Part shown: positions 52,492 through 61,170 of the stretch, in pieces
Position numbering within the stretch: the stretch's first letter is position 1
Layout: each line of letters opens with the position of its first letter
NCBI RefSeq assembly: GCF_014646515.1
Contig: NZ_BMNK01000027.1
Location: forward strand, 35,852 to 99,851
Reading direction: 5' to 3'
From: Nonomuraea glycinis
Lineage (GTDB): Bacteria; Actinomycetota; Actinomycetes; Streptosporangiales; Streptosporangiaceae
Length of the DNA: 64,000 nt
Made by a program: the position numbers and the translations under genes
The notes under the pieces: generated by a model
What the model was told of the DNA's origin: nothing
The model's database searches: none
Seen by the model: only the letters and a program-made list of their open reading frames with translations

Positions 52492-53307
52492 TCAGGCTGG
52501 GGAGGTGATTCGGCGGCGGCAGTGGGGGACGACCATCGGGGTGCCTGACTGCGGGTCGGGGATGATCTCGCAGCGCAGGTCGAAGACCTGCCGCACCAGG
52601 TCAGGGGTGACGACCTCGGCCGGATCGCCCTGCGCGACGATCTCGCCCTCGCGCATGACGATCAGGTGGGTGGCGTAGCGGCAGGCCTGGTTGAGGTCGT
52701 GCAGCACCGCGACCATCGTCCGGCCCGCCTCGTGCAGGTCGGCGCAGAGGTCGAGCACCTCGATCTGGTGGGAGATGTCGAGGAAGGTCGTCGGCTCGTC
52801 CAGCAGCAGGATCGGCGTCTCCTGAGCGAGCGCCATCGCCAGCCACACCCGCTGCCGCTGCCCGCCGGACAGCTCGTCCACGATCCGGTCGGCCAGCTCG
52901 GTCACGTGGGTGGCCCGCATCGCCTCCGCCACCGCCGTCTCGTCGGCCTTGGACCACTGACGCATCAGCCGCTGGTGCGGGTAGCGACCGCGGGACACCA
53001 GGTCGGCCACGGTGATCCCGTCGGGCACGATCGAGCTCTGCGGCAGCAGGCCGAGACGCCGGGCGACCTCCTTCGACGGCAGCGCGGTGATCACGCCGCC
53101 GTCCAGGTGCACCGCGCCGGACCTGGGCTTGAGCATCCTGGCCAGGGCCCGCAGCAGGGTGGACTTACCGCACGCGTTCGGGCCGATGATCACGGTGAAG
53201 GATCCGTCGGGGATGGCCACGCTCAGGTCGGTGGCGACCGTCCGCTTGTCGTAGGCGAGGGTGAGGTCGCCGGCCCACAGGCGGCTGCCGGGCGTCGGTA
53301 CGGCCAT
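52492..53307 (-). CDS. fepC: ferric-siderophore ABC transporter ATPase
   Basis: A 271-residue ATPase driving iron-siderophore import. Walker A GPNACGKST at 42-50, Q loop LLPQSS, signature LSGGQRQR near 147, Walker B ILLLDEPTTFLD and the switch His in VLHDLNQA are all present. It ends the minus-strand operon after two permease genes; its ATG overlaps the stop of the permease (ATGA). Confidence 0.93.
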   Translation of the reverse strand: MAVPTPGSRLWAGDLTLAYDKRTVATDLSVAIPDGSFTVIIGPNACGKSTLLRALARMLKPRSGAVHLDGGVITALPSKEVARRLGLLPQSSIVPDGITVADLVSRGRYPHQRLMRQWSKADETAVAEAMRATHVTELADRIVDELSGGQRQRVWLAMALAQETPILLLDEPTTFLDISHQIEVLDLCADLHEAGRTMVAVLHDLNQACRYATHLIVMREGEIVAQGDPAEVVTPDLVRQVFDLRCEIIPDPQSGTPMVVPHCRRRITSPA

Positions 53308-54314
53308 CAGTGGCGGTCCTTTCGCAGGAGGAAGGCGAGGTAGGTGCCGCCGATGGCGGCGGTCAGCACGCCGACGGGCAACTGGGTCGGGGCGAGCAGG
53401 CGCTGGGCGAGCAGGTCGGAGACGGTCAGCAGCACAGCCCCCATGAGCGCCGAGGAGGCCAGGGTCACGCCCGGCGAGCGGGTGAGCCGCTGGGCGAGCT
53501 GCGGCGCGGCCAGCGCGACGAACACCACGGGCCCGGCGGCGGCCGTCGCCACCCCGCACAGCAGCACGCCCGACACGATGGCCGCGGCCCGCACCCGCTC
53601 GACGTTGATGCCCATGGCGCGGGCGGAGTCGTCGCCCATCTCGATCATCCGCAGCGGCCTGGCCACGGCCGCGCACACGGGCAGCAGCACCACCAGGGCC
53701 AGCGCCACCGGGATCGCGTGGTCCCAGCCGCGCCCGCTCAGGCTGCCGGTCAGCCAGGCCCCGGCGGTCGCCGCGTCGTTGATGTTGGCCCTGGTCAGCA
53801 GATAGGAGTTGGCGGACAGCAGCAGGGCGTTGACCCCGATGCCGACCAGCACCAGCCGGTAGCCCTGCACGCCGCGCCGGAAGGCCAGCGCGTAGACCAG
53901 CAGCGCGGTCACCACGCACCCGGTCAGCGCGCCGCCCGCGATGGTCAGGGCGGACCCGCCCGCGACCACGGCCAGGATGCCGCCGGTCGAGGCCCCGGCG
54001 GTGAAGCCGATGAAGTCGGGGCTGCCGAGGGGATTCCTGGTGAGACTCTGAAAGATCGCCCCGCTCACCCCGAAGGCCGCCCCCACCAGCAGCCCGGTGG
54101 CCACCCGGGGGGCGCGCAGCTTGCTGACGATGAGCTCGGCGACGGGCGTGCCCTGCCCGAACAGCGCGGTCAGGATGTCGGGGACGGAGACGAAGAACTC
54201 GCCGGTCGAGATCGCCGCCAGCGCCGCCGCGCAGGCGATGACCAGCAGCAGCGCGGTGACGGCGAGCGCGCGTGGCGCGACCCTCAAGGACCAGGGGCCC
54301 ATGCGTACGTTCAT
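53307..54314 (-). CDS. fepG: FecCD-type siderophore permease (second)
   Basis: A 335-residue permease with about ten helices, of the FecCD/BtuC type: KLRAPRVATGLLVGAAFGVS, LTRNPLGSPDFIGFTAGAST and GVATAAAGPVVFVALAAPQL are characteristic. It pairs with the other permease to form the transmembrane channel. Its start codon and ribosome site (GGAGG) lie in a tandem copy of the end of the preceding gene. Confidence 0.92.
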   Translation of the reverse strand: MNVRMGPWSLRVAPRALAVTALLLVIACAAALAAISTGEFFVSVPDILTALFGQGTPVAELIVSKLRAPRVATGLLVGAAFGVSGAIFQSLTRNPLGSPDFIGFTAGASTGGILAVVAGGSALTIAGGALTGCVVTALLVYALAFRRGVQGYRLVLVGIGVNALLLSANSYLLTRANINDAATAGAWLTGSLSGRGWDHAIPVALALVVLLPVCAAVARPLRMIEMGDDSARAMGINVERVRAAAIVSGVLLCGVATAAAGPVVFVALAAPQLAQRLTRSPGVTLASSALMGAVLLTVSDLLAQRLLAPTQLPVGVLTAAIGGTYLAFLLRKDRH

Positions 54315-54383
54315 AGCGCGGCCGGCCTCCTGCGCCTGGTCATCACGGTCATAGCGCGGCCAGCCTCCTGCGCCTGGTCATCA
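54312..54383. repeat. tandem duplication of a 34-base segment, period 38
   Basis: Copies at 54312-54345 and 54350-54383 are identical except for one base. The right copy encodes the last codons of the first permease; the left copy carries the ribosome site and start of the second. Without it the two genes would overlap as CTATGA. Confidence 0.8.
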
Positions 54384-55422
54384 GGATGAAGACGGGCGCG
54401 CCGAGCACCGCGCACATGATGCCCACCTGCACCTCTCCCGGCCTGGCGATGAGCCGCCCGACCACGTCGGCGGCCAGCAGCAGCACAGGCGCCACCAGCG
54501 CGGAGTACGGCAGCACCCAGCGCTGGTCGTGACCCACCACCGCGCGCACGGCGTGCGGCACGGCCAGCCCGACGAACCACAGCGGGCCCGCGGCGGCCGT
54601 GGCCGCGCCGCACAGCAGCGTCACGGCCACCGCGGTCACCACCCTGGTGCGGTTGACCGCCACGCCCAGCGCCTTGCCGGCGTCGTCGCCCAGCGACAGC
54701 ATGTTGAGCGGCCTGCCCACCAGCAGCCCCAGCACCAGCCCGGCGATCATGAAGGGGGCCAGCCGCATCAGGGTGTCGGCGGTCTGCCCGGCCAGCGAGC
54801 CCGCCAGCCAGAACCGCATCCGGTCGTACGTCTCGGTGTCCATGCGCAGGACGGCCGAACTCGCCGCGGTGAAGACCATGCCCACCGCGATGCCCGCCAG
54901 CGCCAGCCGTACCGGACCCGCGCCCGAGCGGCCGGAGGCGCCCAGCGAGTAGACCGCGACCGAGGCCAGCGCGGCGCCCGCGAAGGCGAACCACACGTAG
55001 ACCGTCGGATCGGACAGGCCGAAGACGGCGAGCGCGAGGGTGACGCCGAGCGCCGCGCCCTCGTTGATGCCGAGCAGCCCGGGGTCGGCCAGCGGGTTGC
55101 GGGTCAGGCTCTGCATGAGCGCCCCGGCGAGCCCGAGCGACGCGCCGACCAGGATGCCGAGCAGCGTGCGCGGCACGCGGAGCTCACGGATCACGGTGTG
55201 GTCGCTGGAGGCGCCGGGGGCGAGGAACGCCTCCAGCACCGTGGACAGCGGCATCGCCCGCGCCCCCAGCGCCACGCTGGCCATCGCCACCAGCGCGAGC
55301 AGGCCCGCCGCCAGCACGAGACCGCCGACCAGAGCCGCCCGGCGCCCAAGGGGGTGCGCCGGGGCCGACGGGCCGGTGTCATCGGCGGAGACCGCCTGGG
55401 TGGCGGGCTCGATCTGCCGCAC
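54349..55422 (-). CDS. fepD: FecCD-type siderophore permease (first)
   Basis: A 357-residue permease with about ten helices. Signatures LRVPRTLLGILVGASLGLAG, LTRNPLADPGLLGINEGAAL and CGAATAAAGPLWFVGLAVPH match FecCD permeases. It begins with GTG behind AAGGGGGG and is the first gene of the permease-permease-ATPase operon, read away from the binding-protein gene. Two iron-box-like elements lie in the spacer upstream, suggesting iron repression. Confidence 0.92.
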   Translation of the reverse strand: MRQIEPATQAVSADDTGPSAPAHPLGRRAALVGGLVLAAGLLALVAMASVALGARAMPLSTVLEAFLAPGASSDHTVIRELRVPRTLLGILVGASLGLAGALMQSLTRNPLADPGLLGINEGAALGVTLALAVFGLSDPTVYVWFAFAGAALASVAVYSLGASGRSGAGPVRLALAGIAVGMVFTAASSAVLRMDTETYDRMRFWLAGSLAGQTADTLMRLAPFMIAGLVLGLLVGRPLNMLSLGDDAGKALGVAVNRTRVVTAVAVTLLCGAATAAAGPLWFVGLAVPHAVRAVVGHDQRWVLPYSALVAPVLLLAADVVGRLIARPGEVQVGIMCAVLGAPVFILMTRRRRLAAL

Positions 55423-55448
55423 CGGACCCCCCTTTCGTCAAGGTCAGC

Positions 55449-55467
55449 TCAAGCGAGGCTAATGTAA
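55449..55467. promoter_or_regulatory. iron box (DmdR/IdeR-like) near permease operon
   Basis: TCAAGCGAGGCTAATGTAA matches 13 of 19 positions of the DmdR/IdeR consensus TTAGGTTAGGCTAACCTAA as I know it. It is 27 bases upstream of the permease operon start. Confidence 0.55.
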
Positions 55468-55478
55468 TGCCTCGGTAC

Positions 55479-55497
55479 GAAGGCAAGCCTAACCTTA
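55479..55497. promoter_or_regulatory. iron box (DmdR/IdeR-like) near binding-protein gene
   Basis: GAAGGCAAGCCTAACCTTA matches 14 of 19 positions of the same consensus and ends 10 bases before the binding-protein start codon. Binding of iron-loaded repressor here would block both directions. Confidence 0.7.
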
Positions 55498-55507
55498 GGA
55501 GTTACAC

Positions 55508-56515
55508 ATGTCGGGACCGGTACTGGCTCGCAGGGGGTTCCTCGCGGCCACGGTCGGCCTCGCGGCCGCCCTCACCCTGTCGGCCTGCGGTGGCGGCGGC
55601 GCCACCCCGGCGGCCCCGGCGTCGTCGCCGGCCCCGGCGGCACAGACGTGGTCGTTCACCGACGACCGCGACAAGAAGCTCGACCTGCCCAAGGCACCCA
55701 CGAGGATCGTCGCCCAGGTGGGCGCGGCGGCCGCGCTGTGGGACTTCGGCGTCCGCCCGGTCGGCGTGTTCGGCCCGCACAAGCTGGCCGACGGCGCCAA
55801 GGACCCGCAGGTCGGCAACGTCGACATCACCAAGGTCACGGGCCTGGGCAACGTCTGGGACGAGTTCAACGTCGAGCAGTACATCGCCCTGCAGCCCGAG
55901 CTGCTCGTCAGCAGCATGTACGAGAAGGGCACGCTCTGGTACGTCCCGGAGAAGTCCAAGGACACCATCGAGCAGGTCGCCCCCACCGCCGGCATCATGC
56001 TCACCGGCCGCACCGCGAGCCAGGTCATCGGTAAGTACGAGGAGCTGGCCAAGTCCCTCGGCGCCGACATGCGGGGCGTGCCCGAGGCCAAGGCGCGCAT
56101 GGCGGCCGCGACCAAGGAGCTCGCCCAGTTCAAGGACATCAAGATCCTCATGGTGTCCGGCGGCGCCGACCAGATGTGGGTGGTGAACCCGCCCGAGTAC
56201 GCCGACATCATGCACCTCACCGAGAACGGCCTGGACATCGTCAAGCCGGACAAGGTCGACGAGGGCGGCTTCTTCCAGACGCTGAGCTGGGAGAACGCCG
56301 ACATGTACGACGCGGACGTGATCCTGTACGACACCCGCACGCAGGCGCTCACGCCCGAGGAGATGATGAAGAAGCCGACCTTCGCCAAGCTCCCCGCGGT
56401 CAAGGCCGGCCGGCTCTACCCGTGGCGCGCCGAGGCCCCCTTCAGCTACCAGGGCTACGCCGACTTCCTGGAGGAGCTGGTGACCAACCTGAAGAAGGCT
56501 AAAGAGCTGCTCTGA
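55508..56515 (+). CDS. fepB: ferric-siderophore-binding lipoprotein
   Basis: A 335-residue extracytoplasmic binding protein. A twin-arginine-like start (LARRGFLAA) precedes a hydrophobic segment and the lipobox LSAC with Cys27 as the lipid anchor, then a Gly/Ala/Pro linker. The mature part has the class III periplasmic-binding fold with KAPTRIVAQVGAAAALWDFG and VGVFGPHK. It delivers ferric siderophore to the FecCD permeases encoded divergently. AGGAG precedes the ATG. The 3' end overlaps the helicase-associated gene by 17 bases. Confidence 0.92.
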   Translation: MSGPVLARRGFLAATVGLAAALTLSACGGGGATPAAPASSPAPAAQTWSFTDDRDKKLDLPKAPTRIVAQVGAAAALWDFGVRPVGVFGPHKLADGAKDPQVGNVDITKVTGLGNVWDEFNVEQYIALQPELLVSSMYEKGTLWYVPEKSKDTIEQVAPTAGIMLTGRTASQVIGKYEELAKSLGADMRGVPEAKARMAAATKELAQFKDIKILMVSGGADQMWVVNPPEYADIMHLTENGLDIVKPDKVDEGGFFQTLSWENADMYDADVILYDTRTQALTPEEMMKKPTFAKLPAVKAGRLYPWRAEAPFSYQGYADFLEELVTNLKKAKELL

Positions 56516-58913
56516 CCTCGATGATCTCGGCGAGGGGGAACTCCAGGTAGTCGCCCGCCTCCTCGCACCAGGCCTCCAGCGCGCCGCCGCGCAGCTCCCC
56601 GTGGCTGATGGTGGCGGTCGTGCCGTCGGTCAGCTCGATGCCCGCCCGGACGCCCCGGTCGACGACGAAGCCGAGCAGTGACTGCTGGGCGGTCGGCAGC
56701 CGGACCGCCATCCTGCCGATGACGGCCCAGGTGCGTCCGGCCTGCCCGCCCGGAGACCGGCTGTCGGCGATCAGGCGGCGGGCGTGCTCCTGCGGGTCGG
56801 GCGTCGGCTCGGCGATCACGTAAGGGGGCTCGTCGGCGTCGGCGGGCTCGGGCAGCTCCGCCACCTGGCCGCCGGGCAGCAGGATGAGCTTGCCGCCCAG
56901 GGGCTGCTCGACGCGGGCGCTGCGGCGGATGGCGATCGCGCCGGTGTCGGCGACCGGCACCGGTGAGTAGCCGTGCTCGCGCAGCGCGGCCAGCGTGCGC
57001 TCGGCCGTGGCGGCGGCCACCAGCACGGTGGGGGCCAGCAGCCGCATCCCCAGCCTGGCCAGCCGGCGATGCCCGGCGATCTCGGCGAGCAGCGCCGGAT
57101 CGGAGGCCTGCACGACGCAGCCCACGGTGGTCACCGTCACCTCGCCGTGCCTGCGGGCCACGTCGCGCACCAGGTATTCGAGCGGCTGCGGGATCGCGCC
57201 GACCCCGGACAGCTCGGTCAGCAGCTCGTCGGCGTCATAGCCGCGATCGAGCGCGCGGCGCACGCTCTCGGTGGTGAACCGCCACACCGACGCCGCGCCC
57301 CGTGACTCCCGCTCGGCCACCCGGTCCAGCAGCCACGCCAGCTCGGCCGACGGCGGTCCGGTCACCACCGCGGTCAGGTCCGGGCCGAACAGGGCACTCC
57401 TGCGGACGCTGGCCAGCGCCCTCGTCGAGGCCTCCACCAGCAGCGGATCGTGCTCCACCAGCGGCACGTGATCGTCGCTCTCGCCACCGGCCTGGTCGGA
57501 CAGCCCCGCCAGCGCCCGGCCGAGGTCGGTGAGCGCGTCGTTGGCCAGCAGGCCGAGCAGCCGCGCCTCGTCGATCACCGCTGAGGCGCACTCGGCGAGC
57601 AGGTCGCGGTCGAGCAGCGGGGCGTGCCAGTGCACGTTGCCCGCCAGGGCCGCGCGGTCGGCGAAGGCCGTACCGGAAGGAAGGTGCAGCAGGACGGAGA
57701 GCACCGCGCGGCGGATGCGGGCGACGGCGGCGCCGCTCTGGTCGTCGCCGAGCACGGTGCCGTATTTGCCGTCGGACCTGCGCAGCGACGAGCGCTCCAT
57801 GCGCCACCAGGCCGACAGCAGCACCCGCAACCGGGCCGAGCCCTCGTCCAGCCGCCAGCGGTCGAACCGCTCGGTGGGCACCATGCCGCCGGACGGCTCG
57901 TCCCACGCGAGCAGCCTGGCCACCGCGCAGATCTCCAGCAGCAGGCGGGTCTCGTCCTCGTCGCAGCCGGTCTCCTTGGCCACCCTGCGCACCTCGCGTA
58001 CGCCGACGCCACCGGACTTGAGCAGCGGCAGCGGCGTCTTGGAGGTGTTGTCCAGCAGGGCCGCGCACCGCTCCACGACGTGCGGCGCGGCCAGCGTCAT
58101 CAGGTGGTCGACCTCTTCGGGGTCGACCGGGATGGTGGCCACCTCGGGCGGCCGCGGCGCGAACGGCGGGTGGTAGCCGGGTCCGCGCAGGCAGAGCGCC
58201 ACCTCCCTGGGCATCTCCGCCACGTTCCAGCTCGGCCGGTAGAGCAGGCCGTGGTCGGCCGACCACTTCTCCGGCGTGCCGTGGGTGACGAACCTGGTCC
58301 CGTCGACGTCGCGTACGGGGCCCTCCCAGGCGAAGGCGTCGAGCAGGTCGCGCGAGCCGCCGGGGGCGTGGGCCAGCAGCGTCCGCAGCCGGTCGGGGTC
58401 GCCGAGCGCCTCGGTCACCCGGGTGACCGTGCGGCGCTTGTTGGTGTGCGGGGGCAGGCCGAGGCTGCGGGCCAGGGCGCGCAGCGTGTCGCCGCTGATG
58501 GTCCAGGAGTTGAGGTAGTGGTCGAGCGGCTCGCCCAGGCCGAGCGGCGCGGTCCACCACCGGGAGACGGCCTCGGCCAGGTGGATCAGGCCGTCACCGG
58601 CCGGCCAGGCGAGCGCGTGGTCGTAGAGGTGGTCGAGCCAGGGGCGCAGCTCCTCGACTGGGGCGCCGAGGAAGCCGGCCAGCTTGTCGGCGGTCGCCTC
58701 GTGGGTGACCAGACAGGCCTCGGCGAGCTGCAGGCAGGGCAGCGGGAGCCGCCGCAGCGCCTCCAGCGCGGCCACGCCGTTGCTCAGCCGCTGGGCCAGG
58801 GTGTCGAGCCGCCGTGGCCACGGTGCGGCGATGGCGTCGGGACGGTTCGCCAGGATGCGGCAGAGCCGGTCTTCGTCGAGGGTTCGTAGCCAGCCGAGCA
58901 GGTGATCGTCCAT
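56499..58913 (-). CDS. helicase-associated (Helicase_C_3) domain protein
   Basis: An 804-residue cytosolic protein found widely in actinobacteria next to or apart from the XPB-type helicase. The N-terminal half is helical with LRALARSLGLPPHTNKRRTV, a small DNA-binding-like segment; the C-terminal half has the helicase-associated domain (TVGCVVQASDPALLAEIAGH, then ALREHGYSPVPVADTGAIAI). No Walker motifs are seen, so it is not a helicase by itself. A role in DNA repair with XPB is inferred from family context. Start ATG at 58913. Confidence 0.82.
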   Translation of the reverse strand: MDDHLLGWLRTLDEDRLCRILANRPDAIAAPWPRRLDTLAQRLSNGVAALEALRRLPLPCLQLAEACLVTHEATADKLAGFLGAPVEELRPWLDHLYDHALAWPAGDGLIHLAEAVSRWWTAPLGLGEPLDHYLNSWTISGDTLRALARSLGLPPHTNKRRTVTRVTEALGDPDRLRTLLAHAPGGSRDLLDAFAWEGPVRDVDGTRFVTHGTPEKWSADHGLLYRPSWNVAEMPREVALCLRGPGYHPPFAPRPPEVATIPVDPEEVDHLMTLAAPHVVERCAALLDNTSKTPLPLLKSGGVGVREVRRVAKETGCDEDETRLLLEICAVARLLAWDEPSGGMVPTERFDRWRLDEGSARLRVLLSAWWRMERSSLRRSDGKYGTVLGDDQSGAAVARIRRAVLSVLLHLPSGTAFADRAALAGNVHWHAPLLDRDLLAECASAVIDEARLLGLLANDALTDLGRALAGLSDQAGGESDDHVPLVEHDPLLVEASTRALASVRRSALFGPDLTAVVTGPPSAELAWLLDRVAERESRGAASVWRFTTESVRRALDRGYDADELLTELSGVGAIPQPLEYLVRDVARRHGEVTVTTVGCVVQASDPALLAEIAGHRRLARLGMRLLAPTVLVAAATAERTLAALREHGYSPVPVADTGAIAIRRSARVEQPLGGKLILLPGGQVAELPEPADADEPPYVIAEPTPDPQEHARRLIADSRSPGGQAGRTWAVIGRMAVRLPTAQQSLLGFVVDRGVRAGIELTDGTTATISHGELRGGALEAWCEEAGDYLEFPLAEIIEVRAAL

Positions 58914-58981
58914 CGGTCAGCACTCTCATGGGGTCGCGCGTGGAACTCACCGTGAGCCATGACCATCCACGGTAATGCAGA

Positions 58982-59545
58982 TCACTCCGGCTGGCAGAGG
59001 ACTGCCCAGACGATCTTCCCGTAGGGCGAGAGCGCGGACCAGCCCCACCGAAGGCTTAACGAGTCGACGATGTGGAGACCCAGGCCGCCGGTGTCAAGGG
59101 GGCCAGGGTATCTCAGCACCGGTACGGAGGTGCCGGGATCGGTGAACGCGCTGGTCACCAGTGATCCATGACGCACCAGGGACATGTGGACGGGGCGATG
59201 GCAGCGGGGCTCCTCCAGGCGCAGGCCGTGGCGCAGCGCGTTGGTGGCCAGCTCCGAGACCACCAGCTCCATGTTGTCGGCGAGCTCGGTGAGTCCCCAC
59301 GCGGTCAGCGCCCCGGAGGCGAAGCAGCGGGCGGAGTGGATGGAAGAGGCGACCGGGGGGAGCACGAATGTGGCGCTGGCGGAAGGGCCGGACATCAGCA
59401 GATCGCGCGCCGCGTCCGGCCACCAGCCGACCGGGGGCCACCAGTCGAACGTGGTCCATTGGCCGAGCGCCGTGGTGGAGTGCACGTGATCATTCTGCGA
59501 CAAACTCTCGTGCACTTGCAAGAGCGAATGCACGTGCAGAGGCAT
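58982..59545 (-). CDS. HATPase_c ATP-binding protein (anti-sigma-like)
   Basis: A 187-residue protein with a single GHKL ATPase domain of the RsbW/serine-kinase-like type: ELVVSELATNALRHG (N box) and GGLGLHIVDSLSLRWGW (G box). There is no dimerisation or receiver part. It probably starts at the internal MSGPSASATF (codon 52) rather than at the first ATG. It lies divergent to an XRE-DUF397 pair, the usual company of these proteins in whiJ-type loci, where they are thought to take part in developmental control. Confidence 0.85.
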   Translation of the reverse strand: MPLHVHSLLQVHESLSQNDHVHSTTALGQWTTFDWWPPVGWWPDAARDLLMSGPSASATFVLPPVASSIHSARCFASGALTAWGLTELADNMELVVSELATNALRHGLRLEEPRCHRPVHMSLVRHGSLVTSAFTDPGTSVPVLRYPGPLDTGGLGLHIVDSLSLRWGWSALSPYGKIVWAVLCQPE

Positions 59546-59672
59546 CTTGCAGCCGCTACGGTATGGCCATCAAAAGGTCAATCGGTGGGAAAGGGGATCT
59601 TGGCCGCGGCCCATGATCTTTCGGCCGTGAAGTGACAGACTGTGTGGCAAGGAAACGACCAAGGAGCACCAC

Positions 59673-60539
59673 GTGTCCATCGATCCGCCCGGCTCTGGCT
59701 CGACCGTCCGGCGCATCATGCTCGGTGCGAGCCTACGGCGGTTGCGTGAGGGCAGCGGGCTCACCCGCGACCAGGCCGGATTCCACATCCGTGCCTCCGA
59801 GTCCAAGATCAGCCGGATGGAGCTCGGCCGCGTCGGATTCAAGACACGTGATGTCGAGGACCTGCTCACGCTGTACGGCGTCGACGACAACGCCGAACGC
59901 CGAGCCCTGCTGGAGATGGTCCGTGAGGCCAACACTCCCGGGTGGTGGCACAAGTACTCGGCGGAGTTGCCGACCTGGTTCTCCACCTACGTGGGCCTGG
60001 AGGAGGCGGCGAGCCTGATCCGGACCTATGAGGTGCAGTTCGTGCCCGGCCTCCTGCAGACGGCCGCGTACGCGCGGGCCGTGTACCAACTCGGCAATCC
60101 CGACCTTTCGCCCGAGAAGATCGAGCGCCGCGTGCATCTGCGCATGCAGCGGCAGGAGCGTTTCACCCAGAAGGACGGCCCGCGTCTGTGGGCGGTCATC
60201 GACGAGGCGACGCTCAAACGGACCATCGGCGGCCAGAAGGTCATGGCCGAGCAGCTCCAGCATTTGCTGGCAGTCGCCGCCCTTCCCAACATCACCATTC
60301 AGGTGATGCCCTTCAAGTTCGGCATGCACGCCGCTGAAGGTGGCGCGTTCAGCATCTTGCGGTTTCCCGAGTCCGACCTGTCGGACGTTGTCTACGTCGA
60401 ACAGCTCTGGGGTGCCCTGTACCTGGACAAACGTGAGGATATCGACCCGTACCTCACTGCAATGGAGCAGTTGTGCGTGGAGAGCACCACGCCAGGGGGC
60501 ACCGTCGAGCTCATCGGCGGCCTTCTCAGAAAGATGTAG
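59673..60539 (+). CDS. XRE-family regulator with DUF5753
   Basis: A 288-residue protein with a helix-turn-helix at residues 18-70 (LGASLRRLREGSGLTRDQAG, then SKISRMELGRVGF) and a DUF5753 ligand-type domain from about 105 (WFSTYVGLEEAASLIRTYEV, FVPGLLQTAAYAR). It resembles WhiJ-like regulators that act with a DUF397 partner. The partner gene starts directly after its stop. Confidence 0.92.
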   Translation: MSIDPPGSGSTVRRIMLGASLRRLREGSGLTRDQAGFHIRASESKISRMELGRVGFKTRDVEDLLTLYGVDDNAERRALLEMVREANTPGWWHKYSAELPTWFSTYVGLEEAASLIRTYEVQFVPGLLQTAAYARAVYQLGNPDLSPEKIERRVHLRMQRQERFTQKDGPRLWAVIDEATLKRTIGGQKVMAEQLQHLLAVAALPNITIQVMPFKFGMHAAEGGAFSILRFPESDLSDVVYVEQLWGALYLDKREDIDPYLTAMEQLCVESTTPGGTVELIGGLLRKM

Positions 60540-60776
60540 ATGAACCAGACCTATAACGGCATGCCTGCGGCCGACCTGACCCAGGTGGCCTGGCGCAAGA
60601 GTCGCTACAGCAACTCGCAGGGCAACTGCGTCGAGCTTGCGGAGCTCCCCGACGGTGGGGTCGCGGTGCGCAACTCCCGCTACCCCGACGGCCCTGCCCT
60701 GATCTACACCCGCGACGAGATCCGGGCGCTGGTGCTCGGGGTGAAGGACGGAGAGTTTGACGCTCTGCTGGTGTAA
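60540..60776 (+). CDS. DUF397 protein
   Basis: A 78-residue DUF397 protein with the motif WRKSRYSNSQGNCVE in the form AWRKSRYSNSQGNCVELAEL, GGVAVRNSRYPDGPALIYTR and a short C-terminal helix. It is the usual small antitoxin-like or co-regulator partner of the XRE/DUF5753 protein. The ATG follows that gene's TAG with no gap. A strong terminator follows. Confidence 0.92.
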   Translation: MNQTYNGMPAADLTQVAWRKSRYSNSQGNCVELAELPDGGVAVRNSRYPDGPALIYTRDEIRALVLGVKDGEFDALLV

Positions 60777-60787
60777 CACGCTGTTAA

Positions 60788-60824
60788 CCCCCGGCACGCC
60801 CGCTTAACGAGGGCGCGCCGGGGG
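60788..60824 (+). terminator. hairpin terminator after DUF397 gene
   Basis: CCCCCGGC-A-CGCCC, nine-base loop, GGGCG-C-GCCGGGGG: thirteen pairs with one mismatch, starting 11 bases after the stop. Confidence 0.78.
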
Positions 60825-60863
60825 CGTAACGGGCGGACCTATCCGCCCGTGGAGGATGAGGTC

Positions 60864-61124
60864 ATGCTCGACCAGATGACCCTTTATCCGATCGCCGACG
60901 ACGTGCTGTTCGCACCCGGCGGCAAGGTCGTGATCCGCACGTACGGTGTCGCGCCGGCGCTCGCGGACGGCGGCTCGGTCTCCTATCGCACCTGGGTGAC
61001 CGGAATCCGGGACCAGCCGCGTTACTGGCAGTGGGGGCACTTCGAGGACGCCACGCACGGGCACCGCCGTGTCCTGGAGTGGCTGACCGGCCGGGGGCCG
61101 CAGCCCGCTCAAGCCCTGTCCTGA
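60864..61124 (+). CDS. small protein of unknown function
   Basis: An 86-residue protein with no recognised domain. It is acidic to neutral, with aromatic-rich RTWVTGIRDQPRYWQWGHFE. GGAGG stands eight bases before the ATG; a GTG five codons earlier is an alternative. It may be specific to this group of actinomycetes. Confidence 0.6.
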   Translation: MLDQMTLYPIADDVLFAPGGKVVIRTYGVAPALADGGSVSYRTWVTGIRDQPRYWQWGHFEDATHGHRRVLEWLTGRGPQPAQALS

Positions 61125-61170
61125 CCGTGTTACGCTCCTGACCGAGCAACCGCTTGGTCGAGGAGGCGTG

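Noticed and set aside
53310..54389. A long plus-strand frame opposite the siderophore permease
   Set aside because: It is antisense to a clear FecCD permease and is full of Gly, Gln, His and Arg typical of shadows.
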